Assembly (NCBI GenBank): GCA_022419385.1
Contig: JAJUBI010000004.1
Location: 1,488,001-1,552,000, forward strand
DNA: 64,000 nucleotides
Direction: 5' to 3'
Origin: Paraconiothyrium sp. Pb-2020
Lineage: Eukaryota; Ascomycota; Dothideomycetes; Pleosporales; Didymosphaeriaceae
Positions 1 through 11,568 of the stretch are shown here, piece by piece (position 1 is the stretch's first letter; every line of letters begins with the position of its first letter). The translations under genes were made by a program, and so were the position numbers. The notes beneath the pieces are model-generated. The model made no database searches, was not told where the DNA came from, and saw nothing but the letters and a program-made list of their open reading frames with translations.

Positions 1-843
1 ACTACTCACAGCAAGCCCAGCGCAAACATCGCAGTGACGCAACACTTCTGGAAAGTCGACACACGCATGTTCCAGACGATTGGAATGGGTGAAACCAAGA
101 CCATGACATCAGTAACGATGTCGGAAACGACAAAACCATACGATGCGGGCGCGGAAGTCTTGCAGTAGCGCGAAATCGCGTCTTGATCTCCTTCCCAGAG
201 AGCGGAAACGTGGGTACCGCACTGGAAGATGTTGGCGAATAAGAAGGCGATCGTCCATGCTGCGAGCAGTGCGACGAGGATAAGAGAGTAGATGTTGAAG
301 ATTCGAACGACGTTGAAGATGCGGCGGTAGAGGAAAACGACGCTGAGCTTGACTAGGCCCAGCCCAGCTATCAGCAGGATGCATTTGATGAAGTTGTACT
401 TTGATAGTGATGTCAGTCAAAGCAATAGAAACCTTCGATTAGGACGGATCACCTTGGAGATCAGCTGCTCTAATCCCGTTGTTTCAAGCTGACTAGTAGT
501 CGCTACATCCAATTCGTGGCTGTCGTATAAACCAATCGCAGCTCCTACGCAGAGTAAGTCATTTGATTCCTATCTTCCGCTGTGTTTGGGCCAAGATCTT
601 ACCTGCCAAAATAACCCCAGCCAACGCCCACATCACAACCTAATCCTCTCAGTCAATCTCGCTCGCAATTCGCAATCCGTCTCCTGCACCTACCAAGCTC
701 GCCAAAACCGTCCAATCATCAAGCTCATACGATGATCGCTTGATCTTCCTCGCCCAAAGCCTTCCCCCAACCGCCAGCGTTGCAACCGCGCTAAGAACGG
801 CCGTCGTCACTTTGACGCTGGTAGAGTCCATCAGAAACCACAA
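1..843 (-). CDS. Fungal rhodopsin-like integral membrane protein, 3' end cut by window edge
   Basis: The gene reads leftward from an ATG at 843 and runs off the window. Exon 1 (down to about 694) ends in LDDWTVLASL. A GTAGGT...TTAG intron leads to a short exon at 603-639 (VVMWALAGVILA). A second intron, then a third of about 54 nt, leads to the last visible exon, which stops at a GTGAGT donor at 9-4. The protein shows several hydrophobic helices, and motifs such as YELDDW, LVKLSVVFLYRRIF, ANIFQCG and SDIVTDVMVLVSPIPIVW are typical of the large fungal family of seven-helix 'rhodopsin-domain' membrane proteins. The function of that family is mostly unknown; it is not a light receptor with a retinal-binding lysine as far as can be seen. 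The missing C-terminus lies left of the window. Confidence 0.85.
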
Positions 844-1191
844 AAGCGCACGGGAAGGATCCCGCCTTGTATTTATCAGTGCTCGCCAATGCTTGCTCGT
901 TGCACAAATGAGATCTGAGTGTCAGCCTACGACATAGCCCTTCGGAGTTCGTTCGACCAATGGGCGGGGAGAAGGAAGCGACAAGGCGCTTCCGGGCGAA
1001 CTGCATGCGAGCTCGGGGGCCAATGGGCGTGTTAACATGTGGTCAATGCGTGGGACATGCCTCGCGGTGCCATTTCGCGCATACGTTGAATGTGCCTTGG
1101 TTAGTTTGCGGTAATGATTTTCGAGGTGGTGTAAAACCAGAAATCGCCATTGGGGAGCTGTACAACCCCGAACGAATAGCTTATACGGAAT

Positions 1192-2112
1192 TTACGGATC
1201 GTATGTATTGTGTATCATAGACATGAGCTCGCTTCCACCCGCCCAATCCGCAATCTTGGTCACTCGTCCCCCAAATCGTCGTAGATTCTCCACCGCCTCG
1301 CCATGCTTCGGAAACAGCTCTTCTTTCAACTTCGTACTATACTCCACGTGATTTGCAACCAGCGACTGCAAATCAACCTCAGAAAGATGGCTCATATTCC
1401 TTCTAAACGCCTCTTCGTCAATCTCCCTGATCTCTACCGACCGACCACTTGCTCGCGCAACGACCTGAATTGCATCCCTCATCGTCATCAACTCAGGACC
1501 ATTCAAAATGACAACACCCTTGTGCTCCCGCGTCGCTAGCAACCCACCCGCAACAGCACCAATATCCCCCGGTACGATGAAATCGAAAACCGTCTCCGGC
1601 CGGAACAATTCCACAACTCCGCGTTTCGCACCGCCCGCAACGAGGAAGAGGTTCGAGCAGAAGTACATCGGGCGTAAAACCGCCGCGTCTAGCCCCACAC
1701 TCTCCAATGCTATCTCAGCCTGTGCATGATGCCACGCAGACCCTTTGGTCTTCTGCATAGACGATGGAGGATGTTTCACCGCGTAGGAGGAGAGCAGCAC
1801 CACGTAGGTAACGCCAGCGTCTTTCAGAGCCTGGAAGACGGGTTTCATGCCATCTTGGCAGGCGAAAACGGTATATAGGAATGCTGTGGTGGCGCCTGAG
1901 GTTTTGATGGCTTGGGTGACTGTTGAGGGGTCGGTTAGATCTGCGACTACGCGGGGGCAGCGTTTAGTTTCGGACAGTTCGGGGTTTTGATCGAGGGTTG
2001 AGAGCTCGGAGGGGCGCACGGAGAGCCATACTTTTGCGCCGCGCGAACTGGCTTCGAGGGCGGCTGCGCTTGCGACTGCGCCTGCTGCGCCGAAGATGAT
2101 GACGTTTGACAT
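1192..2112 (-). CDS. NmrA-like NAD(P)-binding Rossmann protein
   Basis: This is a single-exon gene of 306 residues. I start it at 2112 (MSNVIIFG) because the nucleotide-binding fold begins right there; upstream in-frame ATGs at 2205 add only low-complexity residues. The N-terminal IIFGAAGAVASAAALEA is the glycine-rich dinucleotide-binding turn. It is followed by VADLTDPSTV and by YVVLLSSYAVKHPP, where NmrA/atypical short-chain dehydrogenases keep a core strand. The family includes the nitrogen-metabolite regulator NmrA and many isoflavone-reductase-like enzymes. NmrA-type members often bind NAD(P) without catalysis, so whether this one is a redox sensor or a reductase cannot be told. The length fits the family's 280-350 residues. 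There is no obvious functional link to its neighbours. Confidence 0.82.
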   Translation of the reverse strand: MSNVIIFGAAGAVASAAALEASSRGAKVWLSVRPSELSTLDQNPELSETKRCPRVVADLTDPSTVTQAIKTSGATTAFLYTVFACQDGMKPVFQALKDAGVTYVVLLSSYAVKHPPSSMQKTKGSAWHHAQAEIALESVGLDAAVLRPMYFCSNLFLVAGGAKRGVVELFRPETVFDFIVPGDIGAVAGGLLATREHKGVVILNGPELMTMRDAIQVVARASGRSVEIREIDEEAFRRNMSHLSEVDLQSLVANHVEYSTKLKEELFPKHGEAVENLRRFGGRVTKIADWAGGSELMSMIHNTYDP

Positions 2113-2351
2113 GTTGCAAGGACGAGGAAGGAGATGAGGTTGAAGTCTGTGATCGAAGTAGGGAATGCATGGTAAGTACGCTTGCTCGCCTGTATTGTTT
2201 GTCATGCGTCATCCACAGACCGAAGTCCGCCTTTTCTGACCGAACCCACCATGATGAATGTGCCTTGCCTAATTCAATCAGCTACACAAAAACCAATAAC
2301 ACCCAGACAGTCAATGAGGTAGTTATTATCCATTAATGCCCTGCCCAAGCC

Positions 2352-5264
2352 TCAAGAAGCATACTTAAAGCTGAACTCCACCGTCCTCACAACATCCCAA
2401 TCTTCATCCTTCTCTTCATCTCCAAAGACCCTCAACGCCTTCACCCGCAAGCTATAACTTCCTTCCTCCAATACAGTCCCATCTGCGAGAAGCCCACTGA
2501 AAAACACTCTTGAGGAACCTCTCGGTAGACAAATCTGCGGAGATCCCGCCAAGCTGCCCATCTCTTCCTCACCTCTGAGCACATCGATATGCACTGAAGC
2601 GCTTCCAACCAACAGCTCCATGTACACGTTCGGCTGCGAGCCTTCGTTTCCTTTGTCGGTCGCAGGAGGATTTTCCGGGTCAGGGCGCGGTATCGTGTAA
2701 TTAGTGTTCGCGGGTATCGCGGTGTTGTACTGCGCGAGGTAGACGAGGGATGGTTGGGTGACGGGGGTAGAGCGCATGCTGCCAGCCACGCCTAGGTAAG
2801 GAAGCACAAGAGTGTTGTTGGAGTATTTGTCGCTGACACTGATGTAGCCGCTGTAGACGGGGAGAAGGGTCGCGTTCAGTGAGGCGGGTGGTGTGCAGGT
2901 GACTGTTACATCAACGGACTGTCCGGCAGGGACTGAGATTTCGCTATCCTTGTGTGAGCATCTCTCACGAGCAGATTATGCCATGCAGTAGTAACTTACC
3001 TAGAGCTGAATTGTATGTCAGCCCAATCCTCGACAATAGGATTCGGGAAGCTAGCCGCTCGAAGAGCGCCAAAGCTGTCCTGCAGTGTGTACATGGTAAC
3101 AGCTTTTCGGTGGCTCAGCTCGAAAACAGCATCCTCGGATCCAGTGTTAAGGATACCGAAAGTTTGGTTGCCAACAAAGTGATCAGTATCGTTCCAAGCA
3201 ATGTTGTCGATACTGAGCTCGGCCGTGCTGTGGACCGCATTCCATGTCTGAATAATGCCCGAGCCTTGCTGTGGGACTGGCGCGAAGATATCGGGATGGA
3301 CTCTGATGCCGTCGTGCCAGGCAATCGGTTTCGATGTCGTTGTCATGATGCGACGTAGACGTAGAGGGTCGAGGCTGCCTCGTGCTTCCTTCAGTAAAGC
3401 GAAGGCAGAAGCCAGCAGCGGAGCGGACATGCTTGTTCCTGTCATCACCCGGTAACTTCCATCGCTGGTCAGATAAGTGCTGAGGATATTCTCACCCGGC
3501 GTGACGAGATTCGGCTTCACGCCAAGCTCCCAGCTGGGACCCCAACTAGTCAAAGAGTTCGCAAGGAAGCCACCAGTCTCATTGTTCTCCAGCTCTTCAA
3601 GATGGATTTCGGTGCTGTTGCTGCTTGGGATGTTGACGGTGACGGTCGAGTTCTGCTTGAGCAAAGATAGCCAGTTATTCGCAACATAAGGCGCAATTCG
3701 TGCTACACCCTCGATGCCTTCGGTATAAACAATCGGATCGTCCCTCATCGTTCTAATTGCATCAGCAAGATCATCCCTTTTCTGCTCGACACTCTGACAT
3801 ACAAGTTGCTTCCTGTGCCGTCATAGTACAGCATATACCGGCCACCTTTCGCTGCGATATTGCTGCTCTGATCTTGAGGATAGCACCCAGTGGCCCTTGC
3901 ATCGAGGAATTGCAAGAGCACAATGGACTCGCTTAGGTCCGTGCCGTTGGGCAATGAGCTGCATGCGTTGTTTGCATCCACAGCAGACCAAAGCGGGAGG
4001 TTCACAGCAGAAGCAAAGACAGGCTCGCCCGGGAGAATGCTGAAGTTTGTAGGGGTGGAGTTGGCAGTACTGTAGGACCCGCTGGGGACAAGAATTGGGA
4101 ACTTCTTGTTCGATACAGCCCCAACGCCCGTTACATCGAAGCCTGTAGCGGGTGAGGAAGAATAGAACAGTCCTTGCCCTCCATCATTGCCTTCCGAGAT
4201 GGCGAATTGGATGCCTGACTTGGCGATGCGAGATGCAACTACGGCAAGTAGGTGTCCTGCCCATCCTATTTGACTGGGTCAAGTTAGCTCAAAAGTGCCT
4301 TCAATAGGCCTTGGATCGAATAGAACCTACAAGCCATTGGAGTAAGAGATGATGTCAGCCCCGTCTTCTACAGCGCGAGCGAACGCAGCCAGTTGAATCT
4401 CGTCAGTCGTCCCGGAGATGCAGTTCCAGATTCTGTAGGCAGCAAGCTTGACGCCCGGAGCGCCTCCGGAGAACCCATACTTGGTCTTCTCCAGCTGTGC
4501 AGCGATGGTACCTGAGACGTGAGTACCGTGACCAAAGCAATCGTCCATGGGATCATTGTCAGGTTCTGGTTCATTTATACCCTGTCGGAAGTTGTCGCCC
4601 ACGAAGTCGTAACCTTTGCTAACCAAACAATTTTCTCCAAAGCAGCCACCCAGCGCCGGATGTGTGTAGTCAACACCACTGTCAATAACCGCGACTTGGA
4701 TCCCCTTCCCCGTGAATCCCTCGGCATGGAGTTTGTCAATTTGCGTCATGACGTGGGGCGAGAAAGTGTCTTCTTTTTGATTCTGACGCTTTACGTGCTT
4801 CGAGGTGGAGTCTGTGGAAACGGGTGGTGACTGCGTTTCCGGCATCTGCAGCTTCGATGATCGAACGGGCCATATCGAGGCAATCTCGGTTCTTGCTTTG
4901 ATTTGCGTGATGATGTCGGAGCCAGTATGGTTAGTCGAGGGCTTGACCTGGAAGGAAACCCCACTAAAGAAGCGGAAACTAAGATCCATTCGGTGCTGGA
5001 GGTCCACGCCCTCAGCTGCAAGAGAGGCGTAAAAGGTATCCGGGGTGACATTGTCGTCGGCGAATTCGACAATGTAGACATTAGGTACTACATCTCCAGT
5101 TTGACTATAGCACCAAATCAGAAGACTGACGAAACCGATTATTGCACTGTATGTTTTGGAGCAACACAATATGCTTGAACTTACGGCGCTGTGGTACTGT
5201 TCGCTGCTCGGACGGCGTGCGCGCCTACAAGAAGAGCGAAGGCCTTTGAGACTTTCATCTTCAT
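2352..5264 (-). CDS. Secreted subtilisin-like serine protease (S8, with PA domain)
   Basis: The start is at 5264 in a small first exon that supplies a signal peptide (MKMKVSKAFALLVGAHAVRA). A GTAAGT intron then joins it to PQTGDVVPNVYIVEF, the start of an I9-type propeptide. The catalytic triad is visible: Asp in VAVIDSGVDYTHP, His in DCFGHGTHVSGT and Ser in GTSMSAPLLAS. A protease-associated insert (VNLPLWSAVDANNACSSLP) lies between His and Ser, and a beta-rich C-terminal part resembling the Fn3-like domain of C5a-peptidase-type subtilases follows. Introns are also needed near 4268-4326, 3740-3790 and 2955-3000; the last is short (about 38 nt in my reading), so that junction is uncertain. 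The total is about 880 residues, usual for the family. There are many N-glycosylation sequons, so an extracellular protein-degrading enzyme is expected. Confidence 0.88.
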
Positions 5265-6028
5265 TACCGCTTATTAGAACGAAGGAATGGCGATGATTGA
5301 GAACATTGTGCTAGCATAGCCGTTCTCTTATTAACCATCCTCGTTGGGTGTCCTTAATATATCCGCCATCCGAGCTGTCCATCGCCAATCGGCACCGAGT
5401 TCTGGTGGAAGCTGCATAGGGCAGGTTGCAGACATGTTGTCTGCAGATGAATCCATGTCTGGTATTGCAAAGATTAGAACTGGAGATGTTAGGAGGTTTC
5501 GCATGAGGATGATCGTGGAGTCGATCAGTTTAGGCGATATTGGAAGTTGGCAACTATACCTAATGCAGGGTGGTGTCGGAAGAATGGCAGATACCAGCCG
5601 CAGTCTCGCCGCGGCGTCATGCTCACCCCCTACTTCTACCATATTTGAGGTCCAGCAGCGCACTTACATTCTCTCACAGTACTCCGTGTCTATTGGGTAT
5701 TGCGATATGCACACCTGGACTGAACTTTTAAAATGACGTCGTTCGAGCCGCTGCATTTCTGGGCATCACTTTCGCACGAATCGCGGACCGGAGTTCTCAC
5801 CAATCACGACATGTCTGGCCCACCTCGAAATAGGAACATCGTACATCGTTCGGCATCACCCTAATTGGGCCGCATTGGTCGCTACTCATCTATTAGATCC
5901 CGTCATAGCAAAAGCCACTTGGATTGAGGTACTGACAGCCATCGATGACTACGATCTCTCTCCTCACAGATCAGAATTCACTCGACTTCAATTGGATTAG
6001 AAATTATTATTATGGTACGGAACTCTGT
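5265..6028. other. Intergenic, no convincing gene
   Basis: Short open frames exist on both strands (for example 5331-5663 and 5344-5736), but none has a recognisable domain, a convincing splice pattern or a signal peptide. The subtilase promoter should lie directly after 5264. Confidence 0.6.
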
Positions 6029-7377
6029 CTATGAATGACAAGGCCCTGGCCCACCCGCCAAATCGTCCGGTCCGCCCGTGAAAAGAGTACCTGTGCCCAG
6101 ACCGTTTGGACAAGTACCACCAGCACCAGTCGCATCATTATTCGCAGCATAGAAGCAGAAGCCACTACCTAAGAAAGCCCATTCGCTGCAACCCGTTGCT
6201 GCATTGTAGCAAGCAGTACAGCAATCGATGACAGTGTTTGCGGAAGAGCCCACGAGGTGGCTGCCACCCCCTGAAACGCTAATGCCAGCGATGCCGTTCG
6301 TCTGCTGTGCACAAGCGGATACGGTAGAAGTGGCGACGTCGGTGGTGGTGGTGGTTGCGGTTAAGGTGATTGTGTCCTAGCGAGCGATGTTAGCGCATAT
6401 ACAAAGTAGAGGGTTATGTGATGTGTAACAAGGGGATAAAAGAGTAAGTAAAGCCAACTTACAGTTTCAGTAGGCGTCGACGTTACGGTATTCGTCAATG
6501 TCTGCACATTTGTCGCCGTTGATGTTTCTGTGCCGGCAGCCGGTGTTACGGTCACAATTACCGTCTGGGTTTGTGCTGCCTTTGTCGATGTTCTCGTAAC
6601 GGTGGCGGTTTGTGTTGTCGTCTTGCACAAAGTTACCGTCTTCGGCTTCGGTTTCGGCCATGCCTGGTTGCAAGCTGGGCAGATGAGGTGGGAAGCGTAG
6701 CCTCTCAGGTATGAAGGGGGACTCTGGCCGCGCTTCCTGACTGACGGAGCTGAGGGAAATTGGACCACTGAGTAATAGTTGTGGTGCTGGTCTCAGTCAG
6801 GGTAGAAGTAGTGGATATCGTGGATGTGATCGTGCTCGGTTCTGCTGTTTCTGTGACATCGACCGTGGTTGATTCAGTGATTGTAATTGCCAAGGTATTT
6901 GGTGGCGCGGCTGCAGTTGCGGTGCTGGTAATTTTGACTGCGCTGGGCACAATCGTCTTCGTTGTGTATGTTGATTGGTAAAAGTCTTGTATTCGGTCTG
7001 TGTGACAGGCTTCGGAGAGTAACCAGCGCAGGCAGCTTTGCAGTAGCCATAACCATTATACTTCTTCAGAATCTTGACAATAACATCGGTGTTCTGGGTA
7101 TCTGAACCAAAAGAAGTCAGTGGTGGGCTTCACCAAGTCATGCCGTTGGCAGGGTGGATGATGCATGCGTACTTCCAGTGTTGTATGAACGCTCTTGAAC
7201 AGCAGATGACTGATTCTGGCTGATATCTTCGACAAAGACCTTGTGCGTCTCCGGGTCAATGTAAGCCTTGTTGACCACCCCGAGGTTTGAGGTATCTTCC
7301 AACTCATGTGCATTGTCGGCGACAGTTCCCGAGGCGAGGATGGCTCCGAGGAGCAGGAAACCACTTTGAAAATGCAT
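6029..7377 (-). CDS. Thr-rich secreted wall-type protein with Cys-rich C-terminus; one frame break
   Basis: The gene starts at 7377 with a signal peptide (MHFQSGFLLLGAILASGTVA). A GTACGC intron (about 70 nt, with a CTGAC branch site) leads to NTQNTDVIVKILKKYNGYGYCKAACAGY, a Cys-containing segment. A long Thr/Ser-rich region follows (repeats such as TSTISTTSTLTETSTTT), as in heavily O-mannosylated, wall-associated fungal proteins. The last exon follows a GTAAGT...TAG intron. It encodes SACAQQTNGIAGISVSGG and then CCTACYNAATGCSEWAF and CFYAAN, a PAN/Apple-like Cys pattern, and stops at 6029. The frame changes between YKTF and YTTKTIVPS near 6966-6980 with no plausible intron, as if one base were missing. 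The junction near 6690-6765 is also uncertain. It may be a decaying gene, or the sequence may have an error. Confidence 0.6.
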
Positions 7378-8054
7378 TATAGTGAACTTGAAAGAGGCTT
7401 GATGCTGTCACTACAAGAGCATCATGGGACTCCATTTTATTTATCTCGCCAGAGAAGATTTGTCGCCTAGACGACATTGGGCTCGTTTCGACTCCTTACC
7501 AGACCGCGCACCACCGGCGTACGTATGTTAGTATTGTGGCTGTCAAGATGTCGCTCATTGTGGAGAACTTTGGCGAAATGATCTGTTCAGGACGCAGGGC
7601 GATGAGATAAATTAGGAAAGGTTGCTCAAGTTCCACACTCCAGACCCCTTCTTTTGGGGCATCGTGTGCTAGACCGTTTTTGACAGCAGGCTCTAACAGT
7701 TTCCGGCAAGGCTGATGATGTTGTGCGGGGGCCAAGATCCGAGGTTAGGCTTTTTGTGGACGAATAGCGACTTCTAGATCGTCGGTTAACTGACTCGTGC
7801 ATCGTATTCAGCTGTCGGCTTCACCGTGAACATCGCTTGTGGCGCCTGTCATGAGCTAAAAAGCGAAAGCGCGCGGGTTTGTATTTGCATTGCAAGGCTG
7901 GGCTTCACTAGCAAAAAGCACTTCGTTCTCGCCTGTGCCCACAACTGGGGAGTATATGCCACATTGGTAAATAATGAAGCAAGAGGAGAATCGATGAAAA
8001 CGACCAGGCCGATAAAGTCAGGTTGAGAAGAAAAAAGCGAAGAGTAGTCGAAAA
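7378..8054. other. Intergenic, no gene seen
   Basis: Only short, unconvincing open frames occur here, none with a known domain. The first bases next to 7377 should hold the promoter of the Thr-rich protein gene. Confidence 0.55.
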
Positions 8055-9031
8055 TCAAACCCGACGACCAAGAATCCAATCGAAGTCCTCACATACCACC
8101 AAAGAACAGCTTGGCATGTCTCGCGACCTCTTAGTAACCGGATTGTTCCCTGGCAACTGTCGATCGCTTTGTTGAGGCCCAAGTCCTTTTCCATCTCAGC
8201 GACTCTGGCAGCCCTGAAATCCAGCTGAGGTTTCTTCGCACCCACAATTGGACCAATGGGGCAATCGAGGAAATCCATGCCTTGGCCCATGGTGGTACAA
8301 GTACAAAGGTGCGCTGCAGCTTGCCTTGGTCCGTCCAGCCATTAACGAAGTCGGTGTGAAGTCCGTAGCCCTCTTTGTCGTCGTGCGCCCAGACCAGGGT
8401 GACGACGTCTGCGCCGGAGGTATCGTACAAAAACTCTTTGAAAACGGTGAAGATAGCTTTAGGATGCGATTTGGGACAGTGGCCTATGTTGTAGTTACGA
8501 GGGGATATACCATCTGTGAGTCAAATTGTCAGCGAGGATTGAAGTTGTAAGGTTATTATATCTACAACAAAGCGCAATAATTTCAGGCGCGTCACTTACG
8601 TGACTCTTGTGGTCACTGTTGTCGAGGTTCTTGCCGTCCCAGCACGAAGGAAACGCGACTTGAGCGCGCATTGTGTCACATATTTTCGGTGGGAACGTAA
8701 CTTGTTCTTCCGTTCTAACCATGCAATTATGCGAACTAGCTCTTTGTTCGGCTATATTCGCGTCACATTTACCGTCAAGACGTAAGCTTCACGTGTTACG
8801 AGTATTAGAGGGTCTTGAGTAGACTCACCGGTGCTTCTGATCTCCAGCGACCATACATAGACCAGCCGGCGGAGGAAGGGGAACCTCTAAGAGACCTTTC
8901 CCATCAACATTACACGTTACTTGACATTCAGCGTAATCACAGGCTCTTTTCAAGTAGTACACGTTAAGGGTTAGGGAGAGTTTGGTAAGCGGAACGTTGA
9001 TGTGAAATAAATGTTCATGGAGTTGAACCAT
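8055..9031 (-). pseudogene. Broken DUF1996 secreted-protein gene
   Basis: Fragments of a DUF1996 protein line up in the right order on the minus strand: NVYYLKRACDYA, PPPAGLCMVAGD, CMVRTEEQVTFPPKICD, FPSCWDGKNLDNSDHKSHV, CPKSHPKAIFTVF, EGYGLHTDFVNGWTDQ, DFLDCPIGP, MEKDLGLNKAID and LPGNNPVTK. The first half of the domain (normally HMHQIVGGN... onward) is absent upstream of about 9031. The reading frame also breaks twice without an intron. One break is near 8305, between the GWTDQGKLQ and CTCTTMGQG parts. The other is near 8155-8165, between AID and LPGNNPVT. Each is explained by one missing base. DUF1996 proteins are secreted fungal proteins of unknown function. With the N-terminus lost and two breaks, I call this a pseudogene. 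Confidence 0.75.
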
Positions 9032-10385
9032 AGGAAAGATTTTTGAATTGCATCAACTTATGAATTGCATCAGGTGCTCGCCATACGCTCGCATAGGACT
9101 AGCGGGCCCAGCGCGATGTAACTTTTGTTCCTCGCCGGTCCCAGTGAGCCTGAAGAGTCTTCTTTCGCCATTTTGATCACGTGCTGTTAGGCAACGTTCG
9201 TGCGCCTGAAGGGTTTGACAGCCACCTTCGACCTTCTTCCGATTAAACAATATGTTACACCTCCCGTGCAATCCGCAACTATCTTCGCATACTCAGCCCG
9301 CTCAGCGAACCAAGAGCTATTCTCTCGTTTCACTTCACAAGAAGCCTAGCCCGCTCCTGCAGCTTCGCATGGAGCAGAGCCTGCACTTTATATCTAAGCT
9401 ATCTACATGCCTTTGATCTCAGCCTCAAAAATTGCTGTCCGACTTGTATGCCTCCAGGCTGGATCAACCTGTGCCAACATGACTGCTAAGTTCGTCATCG
9501 ATGCTTGCGTTGCGAATGGACCTGGCAATGCTACCCTCAAGCCAAGATACCAATTGTCAATACCGTCGTGTATTGTAATCGGTATCTGAGTATCTGGCTG
9601 TTCTCCGATGATTTGACCAGGCGCAGCGGGAGTACGGCGTAGCATGCCGCCGCAAATCACATTCTCAAGAGCTTTACTCGCCCCTTCGTGCTTCGTCTTG
9701 ATCGCTCGTCAAGTTATTTCTCCCACTCGAGGATTCAGTAAAAAGATCTTCTTGCCTTACACATGGGCCCTTAACCCCGTGCGAAATCCTTCTTTCGTCG
9801 CGGTCCATGGCCCATCATAACGCAACAAAATCGAATCGCTCTCTGACGGGTGTATCTCTTACGGGTTGGGCATGTAATGAATCAGCTATCAGGGTACCTG
9901 CAACTGCCTCTGGACATTAACCCGGACTCCAAAGCTCAACGCAGCCCCAACAACTCCACGTACGTGACGGAATCGCAGCGAAAAAATGGCGAGTCGACTT
10001 TGAGAGTCCCCAGCACTCCTTCCATACGTGATCGAGGGTTAGGGTTGCGCCAACCGACCCCTTTCTTCGCACGAAACGGACGCAGAATTGGCCATGCGGA
10101 GCCGCTTCCGTCGCTAATCGCACGTCGCTGATCCGGTCGTTGCGGGTACAATGTAGGGTCGAGCCAGGTCGGACATAGTAGCCGCTGCCGGATATCCGAG
10201 GGAACAACAACAGCGCGCAGTCGCCGAAGAATTCACAACCGTCGTGTGTATGGGCTCGGACCCCAGAACTGGCTGCACAGGCATCATGGTCACCGAAAAT
10301 GGTCGCTCAAATAATCGGTCGCTTGGCCTTTGCGCGCTTGCTTTGTCTGCCTTGAATTGCGCATTCTTCGCTATCGACCTCAGAG
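9032..10385. other. Intergenic, 1.35 kb
   Basis: No supported gene. The missing N-terminal half of the DUF1996 gene is not found here. Two adjacent TTAGGG units occur in GGGTTAGGGTTG at about 10028-10042, too few to call telomeric sequence. Confidence 0.5.
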
Positions 10386-11568
10386 ATGGCTCCTTCGGGC
10401 GTGAACGGCTTTCAAGATGGCCAGCATTACGTGCATGATACTGGCCATGTCAACAATCACGAACGTGACCGTGGTAAGCGACCAGTTCGCATTGCCAATT
10501 GTGCTGGCGGCCAGATGGAATCTGGTTGGCAGATGCGGAAGCAAGCTAGCTGGGGCGACGTCGACTTCATCACGGGTGACTGGCTGGCGGAGAACAACAT
10601 CGCGCAGGAGGCCGCAGCAATGGAAGCTGGAACTGGCGATGGCTACAAGAAGAACGCGTGGCAGGCGCTGGAACTGAGCATGGAAGTCATCGCGAAGAAG
10701 AAAATCAAGGTAATCATTGATGGAGGAGGATTAAGCCCGGAGAATCTGGCCAAGAAGTGCCAGAATCTGGTAGACAAAAATGGGTACGATTTGAAGGTTG
10801 CCTTTGTATCAGGAGACAATCTTGTGGGGATGGTGCGGAGCAGCTTGAAAGAGAAGGGTACAATCCCGCAGAACTTTCAAGACATAAATCAGAACGCGCA
10901 CAAAGATACGAACCGTGGAGCAGATGATGTGCTTGCATGTAATGCATACATTGGCGCTCGTGCGATCTTCGAAGCGCTAGAAGCAGGCGCTGACTTGGTC
11001 ATATGTGGGCGTGTCGCTGATGCGTCACCTGTAATCGGAGCGTGCTGGTGGTGGTACGCATGGAAAGACTCAGAGTACAACAAATTAGCCGGTGCTCTGA
11101 TGGCAGGTCATCTTATCGAGTGTTCTGGCTATATCACGGGCTCCAACTTCTCCGGATTCCATCGGTTTCCTCTGGAAAATTTCATTGACGTTGGCTTCCC
11201 TGTTGCCGAAATTGAATCAGACGGGTGAGTTATTGATCAAGCCATGATCACAGATTTGAGCTGCTGACCCTGACATGCGCTCCAGAACGTGTATCATCAC
11301 CAAACACGACCACACCAACGGCATGGTGACAGTTGATACAGTGAAGTGCCAATTTCTCTATGAGATTCAAGGCAATGTCTACTTGGACAGTGATGTCACT
11401 GCTCTACTTGATAATGTGACTGTCGAGGCCGTCGGAAAGAACCGTGTCAGATTTTCGGGGATCAAGGGGCGCCCGCCTCCACCGACTACTAAGCTAGGGG
11501 CGAAATATATAGAAGTTCCAGAAAAGTTCATAGAGGCTGGGTGGACTTGGAGCGAGGAGGACGATTAG
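10386..11568 (+). CDS. AtuA/DUF1446 family protein lacking its middle third
   Basis: Exon 1 (10386-11224) and exon 2 (11286-11568) are joined across a GTGAGT...CCAG intron and give 373 residues. The N-terminal part is a clear AtuA-like (acyclic terpene utilisation, DUF1446) domain: VRIANCAGGQMESGWQM, DFITGDWLAENNIA, VIIDGGGLSPENLAKK, GADLVICGRVADASPVIGA and GHLIECSGYITGSNFSGF. After SGIKGRPPPPTTKLG, where full-length relatives of about 600 residues continue for another 200-300, the sequence jumps directly to AKYIEVPEKFIEAGWTW, which resembles the family's extreme C-terminus. This looks like an in-frame internal deletion. The reading frame is otherwise open and the splice sites are good, so a short protein could still be made. 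Activity is doubtful. In bacteria the family belongs to terpenoid/leucine-type acyl-CoA catabolism. Confidence 0.78.

Noticed and set aside
10028..10042. TTAGGG repeats (GGGTTAGGGTTG)
   Set aside because: Only two units; not evidence of a telomere or of an interstitial telomere tract.
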